Assembly (NCBI RefSeq): GCF_052072235.1
Contig: NZ_CM125436.1
Coordinates: 5,326,001 to 5,390,000, forward strand
Origin: Brevibacillus_D fluminis_A
GTDB lineage: Bacteria; Bacillota; Bacilli; Brevibacillales; Brevibacillaceae
Direction: 5' to 3'
Length of the DNA stretch: 64,000 nt
The notes beneath the pieces are model-generated. The model was not told the DNA's origin. It worked only from the letters and a program-made list of their open reading frames with translations, and did no database searches. The position numbers were made by a program, and so were the translations under genes. Every line of letters begins with the position of its first letter. Positions within the stretch are counted from its first letter, which is position 1. This document shows positions 45,212-54,837 of the stretch, piece by piece.

Positions 45212-46670
45212 GAGGGTGTCCCAAAAGTAAACTTCGGAACACCCTCAGCAACACGATATGTTGAAAATAATGAAAAATCAGGGAGCTAAGCGGACTGTAA
45301 ACGCGTAGCTCCCTGGTTTTTGGCATCCACGGCTGCTTGCTTCAGCAAATTGTGGGCAAGCGAAAGCCACCCGACCTTCAGACTTACTTTCGGTAAGTCT
45401 CGAAGCAGGAACCTTTTGAAACCTCGGTTGTTCTTCATCGCACCAAACACGGGCTCCGGCTCAATCATGCGCCGCACTGCCAGGGCATAGCCTTCTTCGC
45501 TCCGGAGCTTCCGACTTGCTTGGCTCTTTAGCCGCAAATACTTCATGCTGACTTTGACTTCGCGATTGCCTTGGGCTTTCGTACACTGCGGTTTTAACGG
45601 ACAGGTTTCGCAACCGGCGCTTCTGTAATGACGGTACACGATTTCGCATCCACTTTCCGTTTTTTCCTTGCTCTCTCTACGGAAATGAAGCGTTTGTCCT
45701 GCTGCGCATGTCCACGTATCTTGCTCGCTGTTATACGTCCAGTTGTCGATCTTGATGATGTCTCTTTGCCATGACTTGCTTTTTTCGCGGTGATGGGTGC
45801 TGTATTTGACGATAGCTTCGACTTCGTTCTGCTCGAGATAATCATCATTCTCTTCGCCGCCATACCCCGCATCTGCGATAACGCTTCTTGGCAGCTTGCC
45901 TACCTGCGACTTTACTTTTTCAAGGTGAGGGATAAGGCAGCGCGTATCGGTCGGCCGCTGGTGCACACTGTAGCCGACTATGAATTGGTTTTCGGTGCCG
46001 ATCTGCACATTGTAGCCAGGCTTGAGTTGGCCATTTCGCATGTGGTCTTCTTTCATTCGCATAAATGTCGCGTCATGGTCCGTTTTGCTGTAACACGATT
46101 GCCTAAAATCGTCTCATGTGTCTCGTGCTTTTGGAGGCGAGGAAGCAGGTCTTTGCGGATCATGCGCACGGCCTTCTTTAGGGACTTGTCTTTTGGCTTC
46201 TCCTGCAGGCGCTTCTCCAATTGCTTACCGGCATGCTCCAGCTTTTCACCTGTGATGGTGGAGGACTCGCCCAACTCGAGAAGATCCCGGCCCCCGTGCT
46301 CTCCTTCTTCTTGCTTCTCGGCTTCCTCAATGGTGGCGAACAAGGTCCGTACTTTCTCCTGGAGCTTGGCTTTGTACTTGACGACCGCTTTTCCCCAAAC
46401 AAACGTATACCGGTTCGCATTGGCTTCGATCTTGGTACCGTCCACAAAGTAATGCTCCAGTTGGACGTAATTCTCTTCGACCAGGAAATGAAGAACTGCG
46501 GCAAATACGGTCTCGAGTACGGTTTTCATCCGGTCTGAGCGAAACCGGTTGATGGTACGGAAGTCCGGACGTTGTCTGCCTGTGATCCACATGAACATCA
46601 TGTTTTCACGGGCAGCTTTGGCGATCTGGCGAGAAGAGTAGGAAAAGTGGGCAAAGACGTTGCGGAAGCT
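45212..46670 (-). mobile_element. Truncated IS1182-family element abutting the CRISPR array
   Basis: The left boundary is a terminal-repeat-like hairpin GAGGGTGTCCCAAAAGT (45212-45228) with ACACCCTC at 45239-45246. The other end is missing: the transposase frame runs right up to position 46670, the base before the first CRISPR repeat. The N-terminal part of the transposase and the second terminal repeat have therefore been lost at the array boundary. Confidence 0.7.
45286..46670 (-). pseudogene. IS1182-family transposase, truncated and frameshifted
   Basis: From 46670 the frame reads FAHFSYSSRQIAKAARENMM then FMWITGRQRPDFRTINRF, the usual early region of IS1182 transposases, but about 60 N-terminal residues are missing. 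Near 46058 the frame shifts by one base (GNRVTA to SKTDHDATFMRMKEDHM) and goes on with LKPGYNVQIGTENQFIVGYS, DAGYGGEEN and the Cys block CETCPLKPQC to 45286. It differs in sequence from the intact IS1182 at 4.7 kb. Inactive. Confidence 0.85.
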
Positions 46671-48559
46671 GTTTCAGTCCCCTCGTTCCTCGGGTCCGTA
46701 ATGTAACCAGTCGGCCGCGCGAGTCGTACTCAATTCCTTGCTCTGTTTCAGTCCCCTCGTTCCTCGGGTCCGTAATGTAACGGCGCTACAGGCAGCCGGT
46801 TTTTTGATGCTCTTTTCCGTTTCAGTCCCCTCGTTCCTCGGGTCCGTAATGTAACTGAGAACATGTACCTGGAAAATTCTATTTTCACTCCTAGTTTCAG
46901 TCCCCTCGTTCCTCGGGTCCGTAATGTAACGGTCGTCTGGTTGCGGCGCCGCTTCTCCATCAGCAAGGTTTCAGTCCCCTCGTTCCTCGGGTCCGTAATG
47001 TAACGACCAAGGGGTAATTTTCGAGCACTGAGCGAATACGAGTTTCAGTCCCCTCGTTCCTCGGGTCCGTAATGTAACAACGATCTGAACCTGACGAACT
47101 ACGAGTCGGCGCTTGTTTCAGTCCCCTCGTTCCTCGGGTCCGTAATGTAACCATAAGCCGTGCCGCCCAATACCAGCTCGCAGGCAAAGGTTTCAGTCCC
47201 CTCGTTCCTCGGGTCCGTAATGTAACCCCGCAATACGTGCCGTCATCCAACTTAAGCTTACCCGTTTCAGTCCCCTCGTTCCTCGGGTCCGTAATGTAAC
47301 CGAATCGCAGAAGACATGAAAAAATAAGTAGTTCAGTAGTTTCAGTCCCCTCGTTCCTCGGGTCCGTAATGTAACCTTGTCCGACAATGGCTGCCGGTAC
47401 TGCATCCCAAGTTTCAGTCCCCTCGTTCCTCGGGTCCGTAATGTAACGATTCAACAGGATTGACCACATCGGCAATACGAACTGTTTCAGTCCCCTCGTT
47501 CCTCGGGTCCGTAATGTAACAACTTCCGCGTGGAACAACCACGGCTTCATAGCCGTATGTTTCAGTCCCCTCGTTCCTCGGGTCCGTAATGTAACTATGG
47601 AAACCGATTCTATTAATGCAATGATTTTAGAGTTTCAGTCCCCTCGTTCCTCGGGTCCGTAATGTAACGGTTGTAAGCTCCTCGAACGCCAGCACGCGGC
47701 TGATGTTTCAGTCCCCTCGTTCCTCGGGTCCGTAATGTAACTTCCGCATGCCCGACGCTTCCGCCGGTTCGTACAGATCAGTTTCAGTCCCCTCGTTCCT
47801 CGGGTCCGTAATGTAACTATGGTATCTATCGTTTGGCTTAATTTTGATTTTTGTGTTTCAGTCCCCTCGTTCCTCGGGTCCGTAATGTAACGCACCGGCA
47901 CTCGTGACGCGGATAGTATCCACACATAGTTTCAGTCCCCTCGTTCCTCGGGTCCGTAATGTAACATAATTTTGCCTATGAGTGATGCCAAAACGTCGAG
48001 CTGTTTCAGTCCCCTCGTTCCTCGGGTCCGTAATGTAACAACTACTTTGGTAGAAGCAAGCCCAATGGATACAATCTGGTTTCAGTCCCCTCGTTCCTCG
48101 GGTCCGTAATGTAACATGTGTGTAATACACATGTTGTACGGTCCTACAATGCGGTTTCAGTCCCCTCGTTCCTCGGGTCCGTAATGTAACCTGCCAGAAT
48201 ATCCAGTCAATCGCTTAAATACAGCAGTTTCAGTCCCCTCGTTCCTCGGGTCCGTAATGTAACTGAAGGAGATTAACAAGAAGCAAGGTACGTTTTTTGG
48301 TTTCAGTCCCCTCGTTCCTCGGGTCCGTAATGTAACTTACGCTCCACCCGAACTTCCTCCTTTGGCAACTAGGGTTTCAGTCCCCTCGTTCCTCGGGTCC
48401 GTAATGTAACGGCAAGGCGGTCGACAAGGGAAACGGTGCGTCGGGAGTTTCAGTCCCCTCGTTCCTCGGGTCCGTAATGTAACTTATATAACCCTACACA
48501 CCGTGCCATCATTTTGCTACAGGTTTCAGTCCCCTCGTTCCTCGGGTCCGTAATGTAAC
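46671..48559 (-). CRISPR. CRISPR array: 26 repeats of 37 bp, 25 spacers of 35-39 bp
   Basis: I placed repeats at 46671, 46745, 46819, 46894, 46968, 47042, 47115, 47190, 47264, 47339, 47411, 47484, 47559, 47632, 47705, 47781, 47855, 47929, 48003, 48079, 48154, 48227, 48300, 48374, 48447 and 48523 (starts on plus). All copies look identical. In the minus sense the repeat starts GTTACATTACGGACCCG and ends AACGAGGGGACTGAAAC, the GAAAC end typical of type I repeats, so crRNAs are made from the minus strand, the leader is at the high-coordinate side next to cas5, and the usual 8-nt 5' handle would be ACTGAAAC. The distal end touches the truncated IS1182 gene. No spacer matched elsewhere in the window by eye. 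Confidence 0.98.
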
Positions 48560-48834
48560 CGACCTCAATCGGCATAAATAAATCCAGCAATGCCAAGGCT
48601 TTACTCGCAGTCAAAGTGCTCAACATTCCTTATTATTTTCGAGCATGATCTTTTTGTCAAAAAACAGGCTCAATCCTCGAAAATCGTTTTTTCTCAGTTG
48701 CTTTACTCGTCTGCCATTAGTATTCGCTCTCAAGAGTATAATTATGTACTCTCACGACAATAATAAGGCATTTGCCTTCTTTTTATAAGCCCCTCATCAT
48801 CTCCTCCTGCAATCACCCCACCTTCCCATTTATG
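48560..48834 (-). promoter_or_regulatory. CRISPR leader
   Basis: About 275 bp of AT-rich, non-coding DNA between the last repeat and the cas5 end. It starts directly after repeat 26 and contains AAGGCA/TGCCTT (near 48765-48780) followed by CTTTTT on plus. Its place at the GAAAC-opposite end of the repeat and next to the cas operon fits a leader and array promoter; the exact promoter is not clear to me. Confidence 0.6.
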
Positions 48835-48835
48835 A

Positions 48836-48866
48836 AGAGAAGGAGAAAAAACTTACCTCCTTCTCC
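48836..48866 (-). terminator. Possible terminator of the cas operon
   Basis: GGAGAAGGAG pairs with CTCCTTCTC around a loop containing TTTTTT, 14 bp past the cas5 stop. The U tract is in the loop, not after the stem, so efficiency is uncertain. Confidence 0.4.
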
Positions 48867-48879
48867 TTAAACTCACGAA

Positions 48880-49569
48880 TCAGCCTTTTTCCCGAGAATA
48901 CCAAGTAAAATCCCTGCTTGCCCGCTTTTGTTGATACGGAATAAATACCGTTTTCATGACCCTGTCCCGTCCCATTTTTGCACTGGCATCATCAAAAGAG
49001 CTGATGCTTTCAAAAGTCGCCTTGGGCCCCATGTCATCGAGGTATTGCATCACGACACACTCGCTAAATGACGCCGGTTCCCCCAAATAGGAACTGAAGC
49101 TTTCACCTAGCTCCTGTCGCACTTCTTGATTCGTCGCTTGCAAGAAGCTCCCCCGTTTCCCCAAGTAATGCAAATGGAGAAGCAGCTCCTTCAATAAGAA
49201 TACCAGCTGTTCGGTAAGCTCCTTTGTTTGAATCGCTATGGCAAGCTCACCGTCAAAGAAAACATACTCGCGAAACCCTACAGAGGAGATGAAAGCCGGT
49301 CCTGCTTTCTTGTCCTTTGGCTCCGTTTGGATTTTAATGAAGCTGTTATTTACAATGGCTTGCTTAGGTGGTTCAAACCGTATATCCAGATTGCGAATCC
49401 AAGGAAATACTTCCCTTCCATCGATTCCTTTACGGAAAGCTGCATCTAGCAACGCCATTTTTACACTATACATCGTCGGGACCAGATTCGTTTTTCCACC
49501 AGAGCTGGTCGACGATGATGTCCTCAAGGAAAAAAGGGAGTTAGGCGAGTACGTAGTCACGAGCCACAT
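48880..49569 (-). CDS. cas5: Cas5-type Cascade subunit
   Basis: A 229-aa RAMP protein at the expected place after cas7. The N terminus reads MWLVTTYSPNSLFSLRTS followed by GGKTNLVPTMYSVKMALLDA, the Cas5 pattern in which the first strand leads into a proline-containing loop and helix. In Cascade it caps the 5' handle of the crRNA. ATG 49569 lies 5 bp after the cas7 stop. The separate cas6 gene means this Cas5 need not be the processing enzyme. Assignment rests on gene order and this N-terminal pattern. Confidence 0.75.
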   Translation of the reverse strand: MWLVTTYSPNSLFSLRTSSSTSSGGKTNLVPTMYSVKMALLDAAFRKGIDGREVFPWIRNLDIRFEPPKQAIVNNSFIKIQTEPKDKKAGPAFISSVGFREYVFFDGELAIAIQTKELTEQLVFLLKELLLHLHYLGKRGSFLQATNQEVRQELGESFSSYLGEPASFSECVVMQYLDDMGPKATFESISSFDDASAKMGRDRVMKTVFIPYQQKRASRDFTWYSREKG

Positions 49570-49573
49570 ACCT

Positions 49574-50518
49574 TTACCCTACCTGTTCGATCAAGTCGAC
49601 CATAATCTTTGTAAATTCTGCCTGGGACGAAAAGTTGTAGGTGGTAATTGCCTCGGGATACAACCGATTTAGTTGTTCCTGTATTCCCAGCAACTCTTGA
49701 GAAAAGTGCTTTTTCAAAGGACTGACCGTCGGAGCCGGCACAGTAGATGTAGAGGTAGAGACAACACCTGTAAAGTTCAAAATGTGCGGGAATTGCGTGT
49801 TTCTATGTGCGCCAAGCGGCTTGATAAAAGTGAGCAAAACACTCTCGAGCAGCGCCTTTACTCTTTCCTTGCGATCCTCAATCGAAATTTGATATTCCCG
49901 CTCGACATCATTAAACCCAACTCGGGATAATTCCGCATTCATGACAACCGCATACTCCCCTGAGCTTGCAGGTCTGTAAAAAATGTTTTGTCCGAGATTG
50001 GCTCCAGATTCACTACCCGATCCCTGTCCGCGATTCGGATCAAACTTCACGTGAAAATAGGACTCGGTCCTTGTTTTTTCCGGGAGTCCGACCATCCACC
50101 CAAACTCGACCGTAGACTTACGTGGAGTAGAGCGCCCACCTTGGGTAATCAACACGCCTTCAAGATCATCCACGGCGCAATGCTGGAGAACTTTCTTCAC
50201 AGTATCACTGATGGCATTTTTATCTCCGAGTGTTTGAATAAAATCGCTATCTGCATTGATCCGGTTTGCATTAAATTTCTGGCATCCTGCGCACAAAACC
50301 AAACCCTTTTCTACTGCGAGTCCATGCAAATGCTCGGCTTGCATATGTTTCAGCATATCTCCAGAGATCGCGTTGACGACTGTAGGTTCACCGTCTCCAT
50401 CCACAATATGAACCATACGTGTCTGAAGCTGATTGCCCTCAGCCCCCTCATTGTTCAACGCATGCATATCGAGAGTAAGCAATCCAGAGATTGACAAAGA
50501 TTGAAAGGGGATACTCAT
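49574..50518 (-). CDS. cas7: Cas7 (DevR/Csa2-type) Cascade backbone
   Basis: A 314-aa protein. SLSISGLLTLDMHALNNEGA and the NQLQTRMVHIVD that follows are the DevR/Cst2/Csa2-type Cas7 start; ERVKALLESVLLTFIKPLGA closes the RAMP part. Cas7 polymerises along the crRNA spacer. It also has a Cys pair (VLCAGCQKFN) near residue 77. Its ATG overlaps the cas8 stop (ATGA). The last 60 residues include a Ser/Thr/Val/Pro linker (STSTSTVPAPTV), a little unusual. Confidence 0.88.
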   Translation of the reverse strand: MSIPFQSLSISGLLTLDMHALNNEGAEGNQLQTRMVHIVDGDGEPTVVNAISGDMLKHMQAEHLHGLAVEKGLVLCAGCQKFNANRINADSDFIQTLGDKNAISDTVKKVLQHCAVDDLEGVLITQGGRSTPRKSTVEFGWMVGLPEKTRTESYFHVKFDPNRGQGSGSESGANLGQNIFYRPASSGEYAVVMNAELSRVGFNDVEREYQISIEDRKERVKALLESVLLTFIKPLGAHRNTQFPHILNFTGVVSTSTSTVPAPTVSPLKKHFSQELLGIQEQLNRLYPEAITTYNFSSQAEFTKIMVDLIEQVG

Positions 50519-52251
50519 ATTTCTACCTCCTCATTAGTATAAGTCAATTCTACTTCCTGATCTTCTGTATCTGCTCCTTTGTCATCTTTACACGAGGCAA
50601 AGGCAATCAACAGCATCGCAATCGCTTCTGTTTCCTTTTGATTCGGGAAACGGTCCATCAATTCGGCAAACTCCTGGAGGTCTTGCATAGATACCCGTTT
50701 GCGCCGACGTCCTGGTGCTTCTCGTAGTTGCTCCTCACGTCTGGCATTTTCATAATTGAACTCGTTTATAAAATCGCTAATGACCGCTAACAGCTCCTCG
50801 CGAAATTTGGCCTTTCTTTTAATTTCCTGAAACAGCCCGTATTTGACTTCAAAAATTTGCCTGCCTTTTGCTTTTGCATATTGCTCGCTGACCGTCGCTT
50901 GTCTAATCGCCTTGGCGATGTTTTGAAAGCCTTTGTTATTGATGATTTCCACCACAGGCAACCGAGGTTGACTCAATGTAAACAACTCCTCCAAATGATT
51001 TTTCATAAAAGATCTTGCCGGTTTATCAGCTTCCCTGCGTTTCATACACCAGCAGCCATAACTGCCAAGAAATCGGAGAAACGACTGCCACTCATCGCTA
51101 GAGAGAAAATCGCGATACAGATGGAGGAGCTCTGCTTCTTCCGTAAAATCCTCATTCAGCAAAAACAGCACATCGCGATGCTCCTTGATAAGTGTTTCCC
51201 ATCGTACGATATCCGCTTCGCCCTGCACCTTAAACCATTGCGGCAAGCCGATGCTAGCAATATTGGAAATGGGCTTGGCTGAACCTAAAGACTTGAAATA
51301 GGCAGTCTGCACGGCTGAAAAAACATCCCTCGGCGTCTCGCCAACATGTACTCTGTAGCCCCATTCACTGTCTGTAGGAACATCGGCTTTACCTACCAGA
51401 AAAAGTACAAGGTCAAATACAGCCAATATGTCTGCTTTACGCGATGTACGCACATAGCTGAACTTGAGTTCTTCCAACTCGTTTAGATGACGGTAGCTCG
51501 CTTTTGCAGGAACCACCACGTTCATTTTGATGTCGTCACCAATGGAATTTCCAGACAAGACGATATCTGAGCCAATAAAACGCAGCCATTCCTCGAACCA
51601 GTCGATAAACGAAGACGGCAATGGACCGCGTGCTGCACCATCTGCTTTCAGGCGGTTAACCCCTTTTCCTACGCTCGGATTAAATACTTGTACGGCAGCG
51701 ACTTTGGGATTGAATTTGGTTGCGACCTCACCGGGAAGCTTCCCGTTTGCAAGAGCTTCCAGTTTCGCAATCACCGCCTGAGCCAGCTCTTCCTGTTTTG
51801 CGAAAACAATTTCCTCCAACAATTTATTCCTCGCGCTGATTCCTTGCAGTATATGAACTTTCTGATAGACATAAAACTTGGATGACACATTCGGAAGCTC
51901 CTCCTGCTCTTCTCCTCCCTTTTTTCGTTTGCGCGCCTCATGATAGGCATCTATGATTGCCTTGTTCGCCACATAATCATAGGGGACGATCCCTTCAGGA
52001 GCATTTTCCCCTGGCTTTGTCGCGATAAAATAGTAGAGCGGGTCCCGCTGCAGTATAGAGACTCCTTCTTCATTCAACTCGAGAGGTTTTGCCAGCTTTA
52101 CGCCAAATCGACTGCTTTGCTCCGTAACAGATACCAGTGAGCTGTCACCTCCTTGCAAGACTCGGAGCATTTTCGTCAAACCTACAGCAGCAAGCGTATC
52201 AGCATAGGTTCCTGTTCTCTTCCCGATGTAAAACTCACGATAAACAGTCAT
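50515..52251 (-). CDS. cas8: Cas8-like large Cascade subunit
   Basis: A 578-aa protein in the slot of the large subunit, starting MTVYREFYIGKRTGTYADTL. The TYADTLAAVGL block is like that of some Cas8a/Cst1-type subunits. Otherwise the sequence is poorly conserved, as is usual for Cas8. It would recognise the PAM and start DNA unwinding. It has a Cys pair GCWCMKRREADK near residue 405. It overlaps cas3 by 17 bp and cas7 by 4 bp. The subtype (I-A-like or I-B-like) cannot be fixed from this alone. Confidence 0.75.
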   Translation of the reverse strand: MTVYREFYIGKRTGTYADTLAAVGLTKMLRVLQGGDSSLVSVTEQSSRFGVKLAKPLELNEEGVSILQRDPLYYFIATKPGENAPEGIVPYDYVANKAIIDAYHEARKRKKGGEEQEELPNVSSKFYVYQKVHILQGISARNKLLEEIVFAKQEELAQAVIAKLEALANGKLPGEVATKFNPKVAAVQVFNPSVGKGVNRLKADGAARGPLPSSFIDWFEEWLRFIGSDIVLSGNSIGDDIKMNVVVPAKASYRHLNELEELKFSYVRTSRKADILAVFDLVLFLVGKADVPTDSEWGYRVHVGETPRDVFSAVQTAYFKSLGSAKPISNIASIGLPQWFKVQGEADIVRWETLIKEHRDVLFLLNEDFTEEAELLHLYRDFLSSDEWQSFLRFLGSYGCWCMKRREADKPARSFMKNHLEELFTLSQPRLPVVEIINNKGFQNIAKAIRQATVSEQYAKAKGRQIFEVKYGLFQEIKRKAKFREELLAVISDFINEFNYENARREEQLREAPGRRRKRVSMQDLQEFAELMDRFPNQKETEAIAMLLIAFASCKDDKGADTEDQEVELTYTNEEVEI

Positions 52252-54685
52252 CCGTCCCCTCCTTTCCGTTCTGCTTCCGGTTTTTCAACTGTTGTGAAGC
52301 CCGATCTGCGAGTCGCAATCTGCGTGACAAATACCAGTACAATGCCAGCACATCATTGTTTCGCAACCAACTTACAAGCTCGTCCGGGCGATACTGAATC
52401 GAATGCGGCTTCAAAACTGGCTCATATGGCAATCCATGCAAGCTTTTTAACACATGCTCTCTGGCTCCCTTGCAAAAGACAATTTTGTCAGACTTCTTGC
52501 TGTACGCGTTGTGATGGCGCATGATGGCAAGCAGGATCGGGACGGCGATTTTTCTGTCAAATGTCTTTCCACACCATTCCTGCAAAGCAACTGCACCTTC
52601 CACTGCATGATGTGGCGGCTTATATTTCCCTAACCGATAGGCATCCCGCTCTTCCTGATTCGTACCATCAAAATCAGTGTGGGCGAGCAATTCCAGCTCT
52701 TCTTTCCGTTTGTACTCCGTCTGCCAGCGACGCATCTTGCGCTGTACCTCTACTCCTAGTTTTCCCACGTCGTGCAAGGCTGTCACCAAATCGGCTATTT
52801 CCTCTATCTGATCTGGAGTCATTCGAAACCTTCTGGAAAGGAAATTCGTCGACTGTGAATATTTTCCTTTCTCTTCCCGGTTTATTCTGCGTATGTCTTG
52901 TACATGCTCCAGATAAGATTCCCGTTGGTAGCTAAAGCGTTGGGTCGCCGCCTTTTTCTCGTCGTCCAAAAATTTCGACACCCGCTCGTCAGTTTGTTTC
53001 TGGTTCTGCGACTCTTTCTTCAACTGCAACCCCACGACCGGGTGATACTTCGCCAGCTCTGGCGATAAAAGCACCGTCATATGAGCAAGAACTTCTTTGG
53101 GGGACTGGATCGGCTTCCATGTAACACGCGCGGAAATATCCTGTGAATCGGGAAACTGGGGAATCAAAATCAGTTGCTGGTTCTCCCATTTTTCCTTTGT
53201 CCATTCCAAGCCGTTCAGAAAAAAGTAAAGCCCTTTTCGTCCCATCGATACCATTTCTGGTTTCCGGTGCAAATCCACTTCTTCAGGTAAATGATGAATA
53301 ATGATGGAAATATTATCGATGGCCCGGACTAGTTCGCCCATCTCTGCATCTCCGCGTATCAAAGCCCGTGTAATTTGATCTTCCCGCAAGAACAGATCGT
53401 GCATGACTAGCGCGATTCGTTTCTTGTCTATTTCGCCATGTACGGTCTCTATCAGTTGTTTTTCCAATTCATGCGTGATGATTGTCCCCGGTGCAAGCTC
53501 CTTTAACGCCCGCTCCGTTCTGAGCATAATCTGGTAGTCGTCGCTTTCTTCCTTTTGATACTGGCGGGAGACATACGGAAGAAAATGCTCGACACCTCCC
53601 TCTCTTAGCGAGTACACCTCTACCGTCCCTTCCTGAGCGGCAAAACGCGCACACCTTCCTGCTCGTTGCAAAAACGCATTCGCCGGACACAAATCCGTCA
53701 GCAGAAGCGTAGCGGAAATATCTAGCCCTGCTTCTACCACCTGCGTTGCGATCAGGATAGCTTCTTCTTTCGATTCCTGAGAAAAAGCTTGCATTATCCA
53801 CGACTCTACACCCTCGCGATGGGTGGGGAACATTCGCGAATGCAATACGCGTACCTCTATCGCTCGTCCTTCTTGTTGCAAGATGCTTGCCAGCTCGAAA
53901 TACAAGCTTTGCGCACGCTTGACTTCATTGACGATAACCAGCGTTCGACCACCCTGGTGCCTGCTCGCAATATCTTGTCCGCTCATCCGCTTGTCGCGCC
54001 AGTACAAGCTGCGCTTTCTCGTGGACAGCTTGTTCAATTCCTCTGTTTGCAATTTCACGCTCATCCCATCCAGATGCTTCTCTAGCACCGAAACTACAGG
54101 CTCAGGAGAAGTAGCCGTCATCAGTAAAAAACGCGTGTAAGGCTGCAGTCGCTTCATCATATCCAAAAATGTCGGCAACGCTTCCGTATACGACAGCAAA
54201 TGAAATTCATCAATGACGACATACGCGCCGATCAAAGCGCCGGCGGGAATGTTGGCCGCTGCCTTTGACGTTCCGAAAGGCAAGCCGATATAGGCGCTGA
54301 GCAGTTGGTCAATGGTTGTGAAAATGACATCCCCCTGAAACAACGGGTCGTTTGGCTGGTTGCCCATTTGGAGAGTAACTTCGATATTCAAGGTTGATTT
54401 AAAATCATTTCTTTCGAGCGCTTGCTTTGTAGAATCATATAAGGAGGAGGCCAGCGTGCGTAATGGCAAGCAATAGATAACTCTATCTGCAAACTCCAAC
54501 TTTTGCTTGCGTGCGTACAAAAAAGGGAGAAGAGCTGCCCACGTCTTGCCTGCTCCAGTGGGGGTGGTTAGGACTAGGTTGCGGCCCTCTAACAGGCGTT
54601 TTGCTACTTGAAGCTGGTAGGGATGAGGTTCGATTGAATTATCTTCTGGCTTGGCTTTGAGGAGTTCGGAAAAAAAGTTCTGCAT
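52235..54685 (-). CDS. cas3: Cas3 helicase-nuclease with C-terminal HD domain
   Basis: An 816-aa protein with the domains in reverse of the common order. Residues 20-480 are the SF2 helicase: motif I TTPTGAGKTWAALL, motif II VVIDEFHLLS, motif III MTATSP, motif V ATQVVEAGLDIS and motif VI QRAGRCAR. The HD nuclease is at the end (VTALHDVGKLG near residue 640, then HHAVEGA and MRHHNAYSKKSDK). All catalytic residues are present. Separate Cas3' and Cas3'' in this order are known in I-A systems; this is a fusion of that order. ATG 54685 has a perfect AAGGAGGT and lies downstream of the degenerate repeats. Confidence 0.92.
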   Translation of the reverse strand: MQNFFSELLKAKPEDNSIEPHPYQLQVAKRLLEGRNLVLTTPTGAGKTWAALLPFLYARKQKLEFADRVIYCLPLRTLASSLYDSTKQALERNDFKSTLNIEVTLQMGNQPNDPLFQGDVIFTTIDQLLSAYIGLPFGTSKAAANIPAGALIGAYVVIDEFHLLSYTEALPTFLDMMKRLQPYTRFLLMTATSPEPVVSVLEKHLDGMSVKLQTEELNKLSTRKRSLYWRDKRMSGQDIASRHQGGRTLVIVNEVKRAQSLYFELASILQQEGRAIEVRVLHSRMFPTHREGVESWIMQAFSQESKEEAILIATQVVEAGLDISATLLLTDLCPANAFLQRAGRCARFAAQEGTVEVYSLREGGVEHFLPYVSRQYQKEESDDYQIMLRTERALKELAPGTIITHELEKQLIETVHGEIDKKRIALVMHDLFLREDQITRALIRGDAEMGELVRAIDNISIIIHHLPEEVDLHRKPEMVSMGRKGLYFFLNGLEWTKEKWENQQLILIPQFPDSQDISARVTWKPIQSPKEVLAHMTVLLSPELAKYHPVVGLQLKKESQNQKQTDERVSKFLDDEKKAATQRFSYQRESYLEHVQDIRRINREEKGKYSQSTNFLSRRFRMTPDQIEEIADLVTALHDVGKLGVEVQRKMRRWQTEYKRKEELELLAHTDFDGTNQEERDAYRLGKYKPPHHAVEGAVALQEWCGKTFDRKIAVPILLAIMRHHNAYSKKSDKIVFCKGAREHVLKSLHGLPYEPVLKPHSIQYRPDELVSWLRNNDVLALYWYLSRRLRLADRASQQLKNRKQNGKEGTDDCLS

Positions 54686-54715
54686 GATCGGACCTCCTTA
54701 TTGTAATGAAGCATC

Positions 54716-54805
54716 GTTTGTCCCCTTTTGGCGGGTCATTCATTACAAACACAACCAACATGGATTCCAAGAATAAGTTTCAGTCCCCTCGTTTAAATAC
54801 GGGTT
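54716..54805 (-). CRISPR. Degenerate mini-CRISPR (two pseudo-repeats, 26-nt spacer) upstream of cas3
   Basis: On the minus strand 54793-54777 is AACGAGGGGACTGAAAC, identical to the last 17 bases of the array repeat including the crRNA handle; ACCCG further upstream (to about 54802) is the rest of the stem. After a 26-bp spacer (54776-54751) a second diverged repeat follows at 54750-54716, with GACCCG, AGGGGAC and AAAC in the right order. The stem CCC/GGG is kept in both. This is the architecture of crRNA-like regulatory RNAs such as CreA/CreR; the spacer's target is not known to me. Confidence 0.7.
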
Positions 54806-54827
54806 ATTTTCAAATTTCTCTACACAT

Positions 54828-54833
54828 ATTATA
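54828..54833 (-). promoter_or_regulatory. Possible -10 box for the mini-CRISPR/cas3 transcript
   Basis: A perfect TATAAT on the minus strand, about 25 bp before the first pseudo-repeat. The -35 region is poor (TTAGAG about 18 bp upstream inside a hairpin), so an activator or an extended element may be needed. Confidence 0.4.
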
Positions 54834-54837
54834 TTTT

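Noticed and set aside
45048..45326. 92-codon frame over the IS1182 end
   Set aside because: Runs through the terminal repeat and into the transposase; no sensible start or family.
46053..46068. Programmed frameshift in the second IS1182 transposase
   Set aside because: Only an AAAA tract is present and the gene is also truncated; decay explains it.
46748..48130. Open frames on minus with repeated LRTRGTRGLK / ITDPRNEGTE peptides
   Set aside because: They are translations of the CRISPR repeats and change frame with spacer length; not proteins.
46671..48559. Self-targeting spacers
   Set aside because: By eye no spacer matched other parts of the window; not proof for the rest of the genome.
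54751..54776. Target of the 26-nt mini-CRISPR spacer within this window
   Set aside because: I looked for TTATTCTTGG and its complement near the cas promoters and found no convincing seed match; a whole-genome search is needed.
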